64,000 bases of DNA, from positions 1 to 64,000 of the forward strand of contig NZ_JAOTQN010000003.1 in the NCBI RefSeq assembly GCF_025641885.1, in the 5' to 3' direction. Below are positions 24,571 through 33,971 of the stretch, one piece after another. The notes below the pieces were generated by a model. It saw nothing but the letters and a program-made list of their open reading frames with translations, searched no databases and was not told the DNA's origin. Source of the stretch: Pyrobaculum sp. 3827-6 (GTDB lineage Archaea; Thermoproteota; Thermoprotei; Thermoproteales; Thermoproteaceae). A program made the translations under genes and the position numbers. Numbering within the stretch: position 1 is the stretch's first letter; every line of letters starts with the position of its first letter.

Positions 24571-26320
24571 CTACTTTCCCAGGTCAATAGACCGGGTGGT
24601 TATCTCGGCTCTAGAGGCTAGGAGGCCCGGGGTGTTGCTGGGGGTCCGGGGGTCCGGCGTCTCTACGACTTTGAAAAGGGCGGCGTCGATCGCCGGCGTG
24701 CCTCTCGGCAGGGGGGACTGCCGGGAGTTTAGAGCGGTGGAGGTGGACATAGGCGAGGTGGCCGAGGCGGCTGGTTGCAACTGGTACCTCGCGGCCACGG
24801 GGTCGCTGGAGGAGGTGCTTAGGCTTATGGACGAGGTGGAGGCCTTGGTCATGCCGCCTCTCACCGTCGGGGAGCTGGGGGACTTCCTCGCAACATTTAG
24901 CCAAGCCGCCGAGAGGGGAGTCCTCGAGAGGCTTCTGTACGTAACCGGGGGGTTCCCCGGCGCAGTGTGTAGAGCTTTGGAGGAGCTCAACTACCCGGGG
25001 AAAATCACCGCGGAGCACGTGGAGGGTCTCTCCCTGAAGCCGGCTTGGTTTATTGAATTCGTCGAGAGGTACGGGAGAAGGTTTCTGCGAGACGCGGTGT
25101 TGGCGTACGTCACTGAGGAGGAGGCGAAGGAGCTTGGGGTGGAGCCCGCCCTCTGGCACGACCGGAGAGGCGGCAGACTGGCGCTTAAGTTGCCGTGGCT
25201 CCAGTTCTTCGCGGTGCACCACGACCCCAAGTACGCGGTTGAGGTGCTGGAGAGGGCTGTGGAGGCCGTGAAGGACCCGGGCCGCCTCTTGTACTACTAC
25301 GCCCTACTGTGGCGCCTCGGCGTAGACAGATACGTGGAGCGGTCGGCGCGGTTGGTAGACGCCATCTACAGCCTCCCGCCCCCGGCCGCCGCGGAGCTAG
25401 GCAACTACTTCCTGGAAGTGGCCCCGAGAGTGGGCAAGGAGGCGGAGGCGAAGGCTATACACGCCCTCTCCCTAGCCCTGAGGGGGCTGGAGTACAGGGT
25501 GGAGGACGTGGTGTATCTCGCCCAGAGGGCGGCGCGGCTGGCGCCGAGGCGGGAGGCCTACGACGCCGTCTACAACCTGGGGGTGCTTCTGCTCTCCTCC
25601 GGGAGGCTTAGGGAGGCGGAGGCCGTGCTGGCCACCGCGGAGGACCTCCTCTTCAAGGCTGGGAACGACGAGGAGTGGCTGAGGGCTAAGAGAGTTCTAC
25701 ACCTCTTGATGGCGTATAGAGAGGCGCTTCTAGGCAACTGGAGAGAGGTGGCGCGCCTACTTGAGGACGAGCTCTCTACTCTAAAGTTTGTTACAGACTA
25801 CTCAAGCCTCGTGAGGCGCAACCTCGGGTGGGCCTACATAATGCTGGGGAGGTACAGCGACGCCAGGCACATCCTCAGGAGGACATCTGGCTTCCAGAAG
25901 TGGGCTCTCCTCTTCCTAAAGACTAGAAACCTCGCCAAGTTTAGAGAAAAGGCGAGAGCCGCAGGTCAAGACCTCTTGGCGGCGCTCGCGGGGGTGGCGC
26001 TCGGCCTCGACGTGGCGGAGGAGGTTGAGAAGCTAGACCTGAGGCCGGAGTTGAAAGAGCTGATCCTAGCAGTTTTGAGGCAAGACCAGCGGCGGCTGGC
26101 GGCGGTTGCGGCGAAGATAGATCCAATGGATAAGCTCTTTATCCTGTACTACGCCGTGGAGGCCTACCTCCAGGCGGCGGCTGGCGGGGACCGCAGGGAG
26201 ATCGCCCAGTTCTTAACCCGCCTAAGAAGCCTCGCGGCGGAGGCGGGGATGCCGGGGGCGGCTCCCTACATAAAGCCGGATAGGAAGGCGCTAGCGAGAC
26301 TTGTGGTTTTCTTCCTTTAG
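24560..26320 (+). CDS. TPR-repeat protein with degenerate P-loop NTPase domain
   Basis: 586 residues. The N-terminal 150 residues look like an AAA/STAND fold, but the P-loop reads LLGVRGSGVSTTL: the catalytic Lys is replaced by Val, so ATP hydrolysis is doubtful. The remainder is a run of TPR-like helical pairs (for example YDAVYNLGVLLLSSGRLREA and LVRRNLGWAYIMLGRYSDA). Overlaps the ferredoxin by 11 nt. Likely a scaffold or regulator for the respiratory operon. Confidence 0.65.
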   Translation: MACSYFPRSIDRVVISALEARRPGVLLGVRGSGVSTTLKRAASIAGVPLGRGDCREFRAVEVDIGEVAEAAGCNWYLAATGSLEEVLRLMDEVEALVMPPLTVGELGDFLATFSQAAERGVLERLLYVTGGFPGAVCRALEELNYPGKITAEHVEGLSLKPAWFIEFVERYGRRFLRDAVLAYVTEEEAKELGVEPALWHDRRGGRLALKLPWLQFFAVHHDPKYAVEVLERAVEAVKDPGRLLYYYALLWRLGVDRYVERSARLVDAIYSLPPPAAAELGNYFLEVAPRVGKEAEAKAIHALSLALRGLEYRVEDVVYLAQRAARLAPRREAYDAVYNLGVLLLSSGRLREAEAVLATAEDLLFKAGNDEEWLRAKRVLHLLMAYREALLGNWREVARLLEDELSTLKFVTDYSSLVRRNLGWAYIMLGRYSDARHILRRTSGFQKWALLFLKTRNLAKFREKARAAGQDLLAALAGVALGLDVAEEVEKLDLRPELKELILAVLRQDQRRLAAVAAKIDPMDKLFILYYAVEAYLQAAAGGDRREIAQFLTRLRSLAAEAGMPGAAPYIKPDRKALARLVVFFL

Positions 26321-26695
26321 CTTCTGGAATTTTCTATACATGGCGAGGACCTCCTCCACCCTCCTCCTGAAGTCCCGCGCCCGTTCTAGACTCCAGCTCA
26401 GCATTTTATACATCCCGGGGTACGTCGAAGTCAATGCCTCCACCTCCTTCACGTGCCTCTCCACCACGGCGAGGAGTTCTTTTAGAAACTCCTCCAGCTT
26501 GTCGCTGTCAAACGCGGTTTTCAGCACCTCTTCAAAAAACCACTGCCTCTCGTTGCGGGGCACGGCGGCGACGCCCAACTTCTCCGCAATCTCCAGGACC
26601 TGGGGGACGGAGATGAAGAAGCCCACCTTAGCCGGCGTGGCCATGGTTCTAGCCAGCTGCCGCAGAGCAACCAACACGCCGTATCCACTTGACAT
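26291..26695 (-). CDS. Uncharacterised helical protein, convergent with the TPR gene
   Basis: 134 residues from the ATG at 26695, chosen because GGGGGAGAT, a Shine-Dalgarno sequence, lies 7 nt upstream; the frame also opens at 26731. Long helices (RHVKEVEALTSTYPGMYKML; RRVEEVLAMYRKFQKLKEE) dominate. It overlaps the 3' end of the TPR gene by 30 nt on the opposite strand, an unusual arrangement. Could be another accessory or regulatory factor. Confidence 0.55.
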   Translation of the reverse strand: MSSGYGVLVALRQLARTMATPAKVGFFISVPQVLEIAEKLGVAAVPRNERQWFFEEVLKTAFDSDKLEEFLKELLAVVERHVKEVEALTSTYPGMYKMLSWSLERARDFRRRVEEVLAMYRKFQKLKEENHKSR

Positions 26696-26814
26696 TAATC
26701 TAATCTCCCCCTGTGTATACCTTATATCCATATATAGCGATATATTATAATTTTTAAATATTCATTACACCACCTAAGTGTAAAAGGGATTTAAGACAAG
26801 GCGTACACCTCTCC

Positions 26815-27702
26815 ATGCCTAAACTCGCAATGGCGACAATAGAGGACTTGTGTATGCTCTGCTGGGCCTGTGTCGCCGCGTGTAAGCAGGAGTTCGACGT
26901 CCCGCTGGGGAAGTGGCGTCTATTCATAACCGAGTACTACACCGGGGAGTACCCCAACGTGGAGGGGTACATACTCCACCTGCCTCAGTGCAACCACTGC
27001 GAAAACGCGCCCTGTGTCAACTCGTGCCCCACCGGCGCCTTGAGGCACAACCCCGAGACCGGCGTAGTCCAGCTGGACAAAGACCTATGTATCGGTTGCC
27101 GCGCGTGCACCAGGGCGTGTCCCTACAACGCCGTCTACATGGACCCCAGGACAAACAAGGCGGATAAGTGCACCTTCTGCGAACACCTCGTGTACTCAGG
27201 CCTCCTCCCCGCCTGCGTCGCGGCGTGCCCCACGGGGGCGAGGGTATTCGGCGACCTTGACGACCCCAACTCCCTCATCGGGCGCCTATATAGGGAGGGC
27301 AAGATAAAGCCTGTGGGGAAGGTGGCCGAGGTTGTGAAGCCGCGCCTATTCTTCGCCCCCTTCGGCTCCATGAGGCCTATAAACACAGACGCCGGCGCCT
27401 TCAAGAAGCAGATAACCGGCGACAAGGCCAACCAGCTCCTCGTGGATAGGAAGGTGGAGATGACCAGCTGGAACCCCAACGCAGACCCCGCGCTCCAGCC
27501 CGGGGCGCTGGCCGAGTGGAGTCCGGAGCCCAACGCCATCGGCCTCTGGAAAGAGTTCACGCCCACCAAGAGCCCAGAGGTGGCCGAGCTCAGCAACGTT
27601 GTGAGGGACACTAGGCAACTCCTCGTGTACGCCGCCGTTGCGCTGTTGGTAATAGCCGGCGCGGGCGCCGTCTGGACAGGTCTAATAAAGCCGGCGCATT
27701 AG
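26815..27702 (+). CDS. Iron-sulfur subunit of the molybdopterin oxidoreductase
   Basis: 295 residues, DmsB/PsrB/TtrB type. Sixteen Cys form four [4Fe-4S] sites: C13-C23, C59-C71 (CNHCENAPC), C92-C102 and C119-C138. A hydrophobic helix near 268-290 (LLVYAAVALLVIAGAGAVW) anchors the C-terminus. No signal peptide is seen, so it probably crosses with the Tat-borne catalytic subunit. It carries electrons between the cytochrome b and the molybdenum site. First gene of the structural operon, with a TATA-like region at about 26780. Confidence 0.85.
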   Translation: MPKLAMATIEDLCMLCWACVAACKQEFDVPLGKWRLFITEYYTGEYPNVEGYILHLPQCNHCENAPCVNSCPTGALRHNPETGVVQLDKDLCIGCRACTRACPYNAVYMDPRTNKADKCTFCEHLVYSGLLPACVAACPTGARVFGDLDDPNSLIGRLYREGKIKPVGKVAEVVKPRLFFAPFGSMRPINTDAGAFKKQITGDKANQLLVDRKVEMTSWNPNADPALQPGALAEWSPEPNAIGLWKEFTPTKSPEVAELSNVVRDTRQLLVYAAVALLVIAGAGAVWTGLIKPAH

Positions 27703-27706
27703 GGCT

Positions 27707-28435
27707 ATGCCCGCACCACCTCTCTACAAAACCGAGGGCGGCAAGGAGTACATACTGCGTTTCAAACCGGCCACACAGCTGGCGCACTGGTTCCTACTAA
27801 TAGGCATGACGATATCATTTCTGACGGGCTTGCCAATGTTCTTCAAATTCGGCGAGAAAAACATATTCGACGGGCTGGGCCTGGCGCTGGGCCTACCCAC
27901 AAACCCGTCAACTGGACAGCTCATCAGCATACTCCACGACTGGGTCGGCCCCGTGCTGATGTTAATAGGCGTCTTGATAGTGCTAGCCGCCTCCGATAAA
28001 AAGTCCGGACTTAGGGAAATTTCAAAGATAGGAGAGACCGTGAAGGTCTTCACCGAGGTAGCTAGGTATAGGTTCGGCGCGCGGAAGGACTACCCGCCGA
28101 CGCCGTTCTACCACCCACTACAGGTATTGTGGGTGTGGGGAGTTATAGTCGGCCTTCTGTTGTTAGGGATTTCGGGGCTTTTCCTCGTCTTGGAGAAGTG
28201 GTTCTACATGCAGATTCTGCCGCCGTGGTGGCGGGGCTTCATGTCAATACTCCACATGACCGGCGCCTTCATATTCTTCGTCGCCTTGCCTATGCACTTC
28301 CTCATGGGGATATTTCCCAGTAACTGGCCTATGCTCAAGTCGCAACTCCTGCTCAAGGGCTACGTGGAGAAGGAGTGGTGGATGGCGCACCACAAGGCGT
28401 ATGCAGAAGAGGTTTTGAAGAGGGGGAGGCCATGA
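27707..28435 (+). CDS. Cytochrome b membrane subunit
   Basis: 242 residues with four transmembrane helices and candidate haem ligands: H in TQLAHWFLL (helix 1), LHDWVG (helix 2), LHMTGAFIFF (helix 3/4) and LPMHFLMG. This layout matches the formate dehydrogenase gamma/NarI-like cytochromes. It would exchange electrons with the quinone pool. Five bases separate it from the FeS gene, and it overlaps the catalytic gene by 4 nt (ATGA), consistent with a 1:1:1 complex. Confidence 0.8.
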   Translation: MPAPPLYKTEGGKEYILRFKPATQLAHWFLLIGMTISFLTGLPMFFKFGEKNIFDGLGLALGLPTNPSTGQLISILHDWVGPVLMLIGVLIVLAASDKKSGLREISKIGETVKVFTEVARYRFGARKDYPPTPFYHPLQVLWVWGVIVGLLLLGISGLFLVLEKWFYMQILPPWWRGFMSILHMTGAFIFFVALPMHFLMGIFPSNWPMLKSQLLLKGYVEKEWWMAHHKAYAEEVLKRGRP

Positions 28436-31400
28436 CGGTGCAGATAACCCGCAGGAACTTCCTCAAGGCCGCCGCCGCGGCAACTGCCGTCGGGCTGTCG
28501 CTAAGCGTCTTCGCCAGAGCCCAGTACCTCTACCCCGAGGTGGAGAAGGACCAAAACTGGTGGAGCGGCCAGACGGGGCGCTTCGGCAACTACGCTACAC
28601 TGTACAGGGTCCCGCCTACTGGTAAAATCGTGGAGACAGGCGGCTCGCTGGAGCTCAGCACGCCGGAGGGGCTGAAGGCGGTTAAGCTGAAGTGGTGGGA
28701 GAACTGGATCGACTGGAGGGAATACGACGCAAAGGCTTGGCCCAAGCCGCGGGAGAGGAGGTACTTCATAGCCACCGGAGGCGTATGCGGCGGCTGTGAG
28801 GTCTCTTGCCACTTCGTGGTGTGGATCGACAAGGAGACTAAGCTCGCCAGAAAGGTCATGGTAAACCCGCTTAATAAGAGCAACTGGGGCCTCTGTGTGA
28901 GAGGCCAGAGCGCCGCCGCCGCCGCGGCCCACCCAGACAGGATTGTTTACATCTTAAGCAAAATCGACCCCAGGACAGGTCAGAGAGTCGGCGCGCGCGG
29001 CGACGACAACTTCGTCCGCGTCTCATACGACGACTCCCTCGAGATTGTGGCCAGCCAATACGCCAAGGCCTTCTACGAGTACTTCGTCGAGGGCAACGTC
29101 ATCGGCTCTATGAGGCTTCACTGGCACGAGGGGAGGCCTCTCCAGACGGGCTTCTTCACTCACCACCCGTGGACTAAGGACTGGGAGCAACAACACTCAT
29201 TTGGAAGCCACACCAACCTCTGCTCCTCCGGGGCGAGGCTCGGGAACAACCTGTGGATCGCCATGGACCGCAACTCGCCCGACTACTACAACGCGAAGAC
29301 AGTGGTGCAACACGGCATGGGCCACCTAGGCGACGCGTCCCACTTCCTCATGTCACACGGTCCGAGGCTCGCCGTAGCTAGGTTCAAGGGGGCGAAGGTC
29401 ATATCGGTGAGGGAGAAGTACTTCCACACAGAGCTACTGGCGGATTACTGGGTCACGCCGTGGCCCGGCACCGAGGCGTGGCTGTGGGCCGCCGTTGCCA
29501 ACGTCTTGATCAACGAGCTTAACGCCGTCGATTGGGAGTTTGTGAGGAAGTGGTGGAACTGGGACTGGTTCCTGAGAGACAGGAAGCTCCTCGACTACCT
29601 GTATAGGAGTGGCTACATCAAGACGCCGCCGCCTGAGGACATATACGGCGTCACCGACGACGGCGTCATCTACATTAAAGACTACAACAAGGCGTGGAGC
29701 TACTTCCAGCAGTTTCTTAAGGAGTACTTCTCCAACTTTACCCCGGAGTACGCGGCTTGGGTAACTAGGCTAAACGCCAGGACGCCACCTCCCGACCCGA
29801 TAACGCCGGAGGAGGTTCAGAAAGCCGCCGCGCTGATTAGAGCCACAGCCAAGGAGGTGGCGGCGGCCGGCAAGGCGCTGTCTATAAACCAGTGGCGCGG
29901 GCCAGGGCAGACATACGGCGGGTGGATGCTGGCTAGGATGTTCTTCCTCTTAATCGCCTTGACCGGCGCCGTCGGCACCGTGGGCGGCACCGGCGCGGCG
30001 TCTTGGCACAACACCGACTTCGTCTACTACTGGTGGCAGGGGACCCTCGCCGCGCAGGTCTTGAAGAGGAAGTTGGAGGGCCCCGCCGTTTGGAATATCA
30101 ACATGATCGCGCCTGAGGAAAGCGCCTTCGGGAACTACGACCCCACCAACACCATACCCTTCAGAATGTACGACCCCGAGTGGCAGAACTACTGGAGGCG
30201 CCTCGGATTCGCGGTGCCAGATAGGATATACGTATGGATCTGGCGCGTGGTGAATCCGCCAGCCGCCTACCAGGCGGGTGCCCAGTGGGTGAGGTTCTTC
30301 GCAAATCCTGACAAGGTCGAGCTGGGGGTGCACATGACGCAGTTCTGGAACGAGTCTTGCTACTTCTCCGACCTCTGCATCTCGGAGGGCCACTGGTTCG
30401 AGAGGCACGACCCGCAGCCAGCTGCGCCCGGCATATACGCGCCTGATAGGTGGTTCAGCGTTAGGTGGCCGTCGTATGTAATATTCCTGATGCGCACCGG
30501 CTGGACTCCTAGGGATCTCCACAGAGCTACTCTGGAGGCCCATCAGTACATCGGCCTGGGCGACGTGATTTCGCCTGAGGAGTGGTATATGGAGATGGCT
30601 TGGAGGGCCGTGGCCAAGACGGTTCTAATGGCGAAGAAAAACGGCAAGCCTGTGGACGACTTGTTGAAGGATAAGGAGGTGGACTACCTCGGCCTAAAGG
30701 TGAAGATTCCCAGCCTCGCCGACAGGCTGGCGTTTCTAATAGACGCCAACAGGGGGAAGAGGTACGCCGCGCAGCTAGGCGTCGACCCGGCCCAGCTACC
30801 GGAGAGGCTCATTAGGGATCTGTACGAGGGGAGGATTACATATGAGCAGTTTGTAAACGACGTCAGAAAGCAGGTTCTGCCAACTATGTGGGATCTGTAT
30901 AACTGGGCTGTGTATGCCTACTCGCCGAGTGTTGTGAAGTTCTCGAAGGACCAGGGCCTCGAGCCTGTGGAGGCCCTTGAGCTGTACCAATTTGCAATCC
31001 ACGATACCAACGTCTACGCCGACAAGACCTACCTGAGGAAGATACCGAGAGAGCAGGTGGCTAGGGTAGACCCAATTACAAAGCTGGCCTACGACTCCGC
31101 CGGCGGCATCATTGGCGTCGAGATAGATGGCGAGGTGTACCTAGGCTTCAACGTATTGGGCACAGTTACCCATACGCTGAAGCTTGAGTGGTACAGCCCC
31201 GCCATGGCTGAGCAGGAGCTGAGAGAGGTTTCGATACCCATCATACCGCTTGAGGCAGATTTGAAGAAGGCAATGCAGGGCGACGCCGCCGCTGTTCAGA
31301 AGCTGATAAATATGAAGCTTCACTACGTCATACCTATCCACGACTTCTGGGGCAGGATACCCGGCCTCACCACTGGAATCGACGTAAAGAAGGGCGAGTT

Positions 31401-32394
31401 CGATTTCGTGGCGAATTCACGCTTCCTGTACCAGGGCGAGAATACGAGAGTGCAACAGATGTGGTACAGCTTCGAGCTGTGGCCCTCGCTGTACCTGTGG
31501 GTCAACCCGGTGGACGCCCAGTTGCTAGGCCTAAAAACTGGCGACGCCGTTAGGGTTAGACTTTTGATCCAGGCGCTAAACGACTTGGAGGTGGGTAGCT
31601 TCGTGACGAAGGTCTGGGTCACGCCTAGGGTGAGGGAGGGCGTCGTCGTGTTGCTCCACGGCGCGTATAGGTGGAGGCCTAAGTGGTGGGACTACGGCAA
31701 GGTGCTGAACACCGCCGGCTCGTACCCCACCTCAGCCGTGTTCCAGACGGTCGACATATCGGTGGACGGGGCGCCGCTCGTCGACAAGATCAAGGCGGGG
31801 GACTTCAATTGGAAGAAGCTGAAGTGGACAAAGGTGGCAGACCCGGCTCCGGTGGCTGAGGAGGAGCTGGCAAACAAAGTCGCCATTACCAAGCTGTATA
31901 GGGAGAGGGGCATGCCGTATTGGGACTTGGCCAAGTTTGTCTGGTGGAAGGAGACCGGCACCACATACGACTTCGTACTGCCGCAGACCAACGACCCCAT
32001 CGCCTGGACAAATCTGTGGCACTTCAAGGTTAGGATTGAGAAGGCCGATCCCAAGGAGTACGGCTCTATGGAGTTCGACTACGAGGCGGCTAAGATGGCC
32101 TTCGACTTCTTCTACAAGCTACTGACTCACGGAAGCGACGGCGAGCTGTCTAGGACTATATACAGCTTCTGGAAGCAGAGGTGGGGCCTCGACCTGAAGT
32201 TCCCGAGGATACTTGGCATAATCACCGGCGAGGTGCTGTGTCCAAACAAGAAGCCCGGGGCGCCGGGTTGCGCGAGGCCGGATCTCATCGGCATGAGGAG
32301 GACGTTCCTATGGGCACTTGGGATAGGGCCTAAGCCCGCTAAGTCGGCGTACTACTGGCCGCCGAAGGTGCCCGACTTGAGAAAACTTCCGTGA
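28432..32394 (+). CDS. Catalytic molybdopterin oxidoreductase, DMSO-reductase family
   Basis: 1320 residues from the ATG at 28432; that start exposes a twin-arginine signal (TRRNFLKAAAAATAVG). The frame opens 57 nt earlier without a signal. The [4Fe-4S] site is C119, C122, C126 and C155 (CGGCEVSC, then WGLCVRG). NLCSSG near C263 is the likely Mo ligand. The molybdopterin-binding C-terminal domain starts near WYSFELWPSLYLWVNP. The size and Cys ligand suit tetrathionate, polysulfide/thiosulfate, arsenate or selenate reductases; substrate cannot be told. Extracytoplasmic. Confidence 0.85.
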   Translation: MTVQITRRNFLKAAAAATAVGLSLSVFARAQYLYPEVEKDQNWWSGQTGRFGNYATLYRVPPTGKIVETGGSLELSTPEGLKAVKLKWWENWIDWREYDAKAWPKPRERRYFIATGGVCGGCEVSCHFVVWIDKETKLARKVMVNPLNKSNWGLCVRGQSAAAAAAHPDRIVYILSKIDPRTGQRVGARGDDNFVRVSYDDSLEIVASQYAKAFYEYFVEGNVIGSMRLHWHEGRPLQTGFFTHHPWTKDWEQQHSFGSHTNLCSSGARLGNNLWIAMDRNSPDYYNAKTVVQHGMGHLGDASHFLMSHGPRLAVARFKGAKVISVREKYFHTELLADYWVTPWPGTEAWLWAAVANVLINELNAVDWEFVRKWWNWDWFLRDRKLLDYLYRSGYIKTPPPEDIYGVTDDGVIYIKDYNKAWSYFQQFLKEYFSNFTPEYAAWVTRLNARTPPPDPITPEEVQKAAALIRATAKEVAAAGKALSINQWRGPGQTYGGWMLARMFFLLIALTGAVGTVGGTGAASWHNTDFVYYWWQGTLAAQVLKRKLEGPAVWNINMIAPEESAFGNYDPTNTIPFRMYDPEWQNYWRRLGFAVPDRIYVWIWRVVNPPAAYQAGAQWVRFFANPDKVELGVHMTQFWNESCYFSDLCISEGHWFERHDPQPAAPGIYAPDRWFSVRWPSYVIFLMRTGWTPRDLHRATLEAHQYIGLGDVISPEEWYMEMAWRAVAKTVLMAKKNGKPVDDLLKDKEVDYLGLKVKIPSLADRLAFLIDANRGKRYAAQLGVDPAQLPERLIRDLYEGRITYEQFVNDVRKQVLPTMWDLYNWAVYAYSPSVVKFSKDQGLEPVEALELYQFAIHDTNVYADKTYLRKIPREQVARVDPITKLAYDSAGGIIGVEIDGEVYLGFNVLGTVTHTLKLEWYSPAMAEQELREVSIPIIPLEADLKKAMQGDAAAVQKLINMKLHYVIPIHDFWGRIPGLTTGIDVKKGEFDFVANSRFLYQGENTRVQQMWYSFELWPSLYLWVNPVDAQLLGLKTGDAVRVRLLIQALNDLEVGSFVTKVWVTPRVREGVVVLLHGAYRWRPKWWDYGKVLNTAGSYPTSAVFQTVDISVDGAPLVDKIKAGDFNWKKLKWTKVADPAPVAEEELANKVAITKLYRERGMPYWDLAKFVWWKETGTTYDFVLPQTNDPIAWTNLWHFKVRIEKADPKEYGSMEFDYEAAKMAFDFFYKLLTHGSDGELSRTIYSFWKQRWGLDLKFPRILGIITGEVLCPNKKPGAPGCARPDLIGMRRTFLWALGIGPKPAKSAYYWPPKVPDLRKLP

Positions 32395-32957
32395 TCTACG
32401 TCTACAGCGTTCCAAAAACCCACTTTTTCCTCCCCTCCCTCCTCCCCAGGGGGGTTTCCCTACTCCTCCCCCTACCCCGTTGCGACCTCCTTCTCCTCCA
32501 CGCCTACGGCCGCCTCTCCAAGTCGGAGTTGCTGGCGAAGCTGGGGCTGAGCGACGGGTTTTACATGCGCCGGCGCCAGCTAATCGCGCTCCTCCCCACC
32601 CTGTCGAAGCTGTACCACGTGCGTTGCTACGCAGAGCTTGAAGAGGAGAGGGCGAGGGAGCGCCTCTTCTACGAAGCGGCCAAGGCGGTGTATACCCAGT
32701 TCTACCACGGCGCCGCGGCGGAGGTGCGCGTCGACATCGGCAAGACATGTCCAGAGGGGGGAGTGGTAGTTGTGGATAACTACATCGACTACGTGAGGAT
32801 GAGGAGTTGCGGCGACTGGGTCTACCTAGCTGAGCCGAGGCCCACACCTGTAGAAGAATATCTACTGTCCGGGAGGCTTGACGTAGACAAGTATTTAAAA
32901 TTCCTACACATAGTATATGCAAGGGGGTATGAGGAGGCCGTCTCGTCTCTTTACTAG
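32391..32957 (+). CDS. Uncharacterised accessory protein of the oxidoreductase operon
   Basis: 188 residues. The GTG start overlaps the TGA of the catalytic gene (GTGA), which implies coupled translation. Mixed alpha/beta with no metal motif or membrane helix; LFYEAAKAVYTQFYHGAAAE is helical. By position it may be a second assembly factor. Family not recognised. Confidence 0.6.
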   Translation: MIYVYSVPKTHFFLPSLLPRGVSLLLPLPRCDLLLLHAYGRLSKSELLAKLGLSDGFYMRRRQLIALLPTLSKLYHVRCYAELEEERARERLFYEAAKAVYTQFYHGAAAEVRVDIGKTCPEGGVVVVDNYIDYVRMRSCGDWVYLAEPRPTPVEEYLLSGRLDVDKYLKFLHIVYARGYEEAVSSLY

Positions 32958-33333
32958 AAAAGTTGCGAGGATTGACCCATCCCGCTGTAGGAGATGCAAC
33001 CTCTGTGTGAAGTCGTGTCCAGTGGGCGCACTCAAGCCCCCCGCCGTCGCCACCTCTCTATGTGTGGGATGCGGAATCTGCACATACTCGTGCCCCCTCG
33101 GCGCCATTTCAATCCACACAGTTGCGAGCAGGGGGGCTCTAGCCGCCGTTCTGCTAATCCTGCTAATTGCAGGCGGCTCTCTATACCTCGCAGTATCTAC
33201 CCCCAGCTACTACGCCAACGAAGCGACTACAATAAACTTCACCACGACGCTCGTCACGCCCACCTTCACGCCCATCAACGCCACCATGCCCACCGGAGAG
33301 GGGGCGGCGGGCGCAGGATCTGGATTTGGCTAA
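32917..33333 (+). CDS. Membrane-anchored 2[4Fe-4S] ferredoxin
   Basis: 138 residues. Two ferredoxin motifs lie at about 24-65: CRRCNLCVKSCPVGAL and CVGCGICTYSCPLGAI. One transmembrane helix follows (LAAVLLILLIAGGSLYLAV), then a Thr-rich tail. A second ATG at 32929 is possible. Overlaps the accessory gene by 41 nt. It likely links the cytoplasmic electron pool to the membrane complex. Confidence 0.75.
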   Translation: MQGGMRRPSRLFTRKVARIDPSRCRRCNLCVKSCPVGALKPPAVATSLCVGCGICTYSCPLGAISIHTVASRGALAAVLLILLIAGGSLYLAVSTPSYYANEATTINFTTTLVTPTFTPINATMPTGEGAAGAGSGFG

Positions 33334-33529
33334 GCCCCGACGCCGCCGCCCAATTCCGAGGAGGTGCCCCAGCGCGCCGTGAGGCGCCTTATTTTTGAGG
33401 CGTCGACCGCAACGTCGACGACGTAGGAGCAGTATCTGAGCACCAGACCCACATGTGATCGTCGGAAAACGGAGGTGTCCTACCAGCCAGCGTAATCTCT
33501 TGGGGAGGGGTTGCCGGCGTTTTTGAGCG

Positions 33530-33880
33530 TTATGAGGAGACTTCGTAGTTGTGCTCCTCTCCGTATAACACGATCTTGACGTGTCTCCACCTGGTCTGCA
33601 CTAGGCGCCTGGGCCGTAGCACCACGGTGTAGCTACCGTCGGGGTTTTGTCTGTAGGACTCCACAGCCCATTCCTCCCCGGCGCAGTCAGAGTACATGTA
33701 GGCAAAGTCCTCGAAGTAGTCGTAGGTGCCGCAGGTGTAGCACATATTCCCCGAAAACCTAGCCACTAGCCGCTCCGGCCCCCGCTCCACCACCTCAACC
33801 ACAGCCTCAGCCCCGAAGACGGCTCTAAACCTCCCCAGCGCCTCCTCGACGCAGTCCACGCACAGAGAGCCAATCCACAT
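33530..33880 (-). CDS. Cys-rich uncharacterised protein (116 aa)
   Basis: Begins CVDCVEEALGRF near residue 7; a second pair CYTCGTYDYFED and a lone Cys (YSDCAGEEW) follow. This could be a zinc site. The N-terminal MWIGSLCVDCVEEA could place it at the membrane face. Single gene between the respiratory operon and the regulator; family not recognised. Confidence 0.5.
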   Translation of the reverse strand: MWIGSLCVDCVEEALGRFRAVFGAEAVVEVVERGPERLVARFSGNMCYTCGTYDYFEDFAYMYSDCAGEEWAVESYRQNPDGSYTVVLRPRRLVQTRWRHVKIVLYGEEHNYEVSS

Positions 33881-33971
33881 TTTAAGTATTACCCGCCGCG
33901 GCGCCGCCAGCCCCGGCGTCTGTAAAATAGCATTTCACCAACTGGTATATAGGGAATTCCCCCTATCCTCA

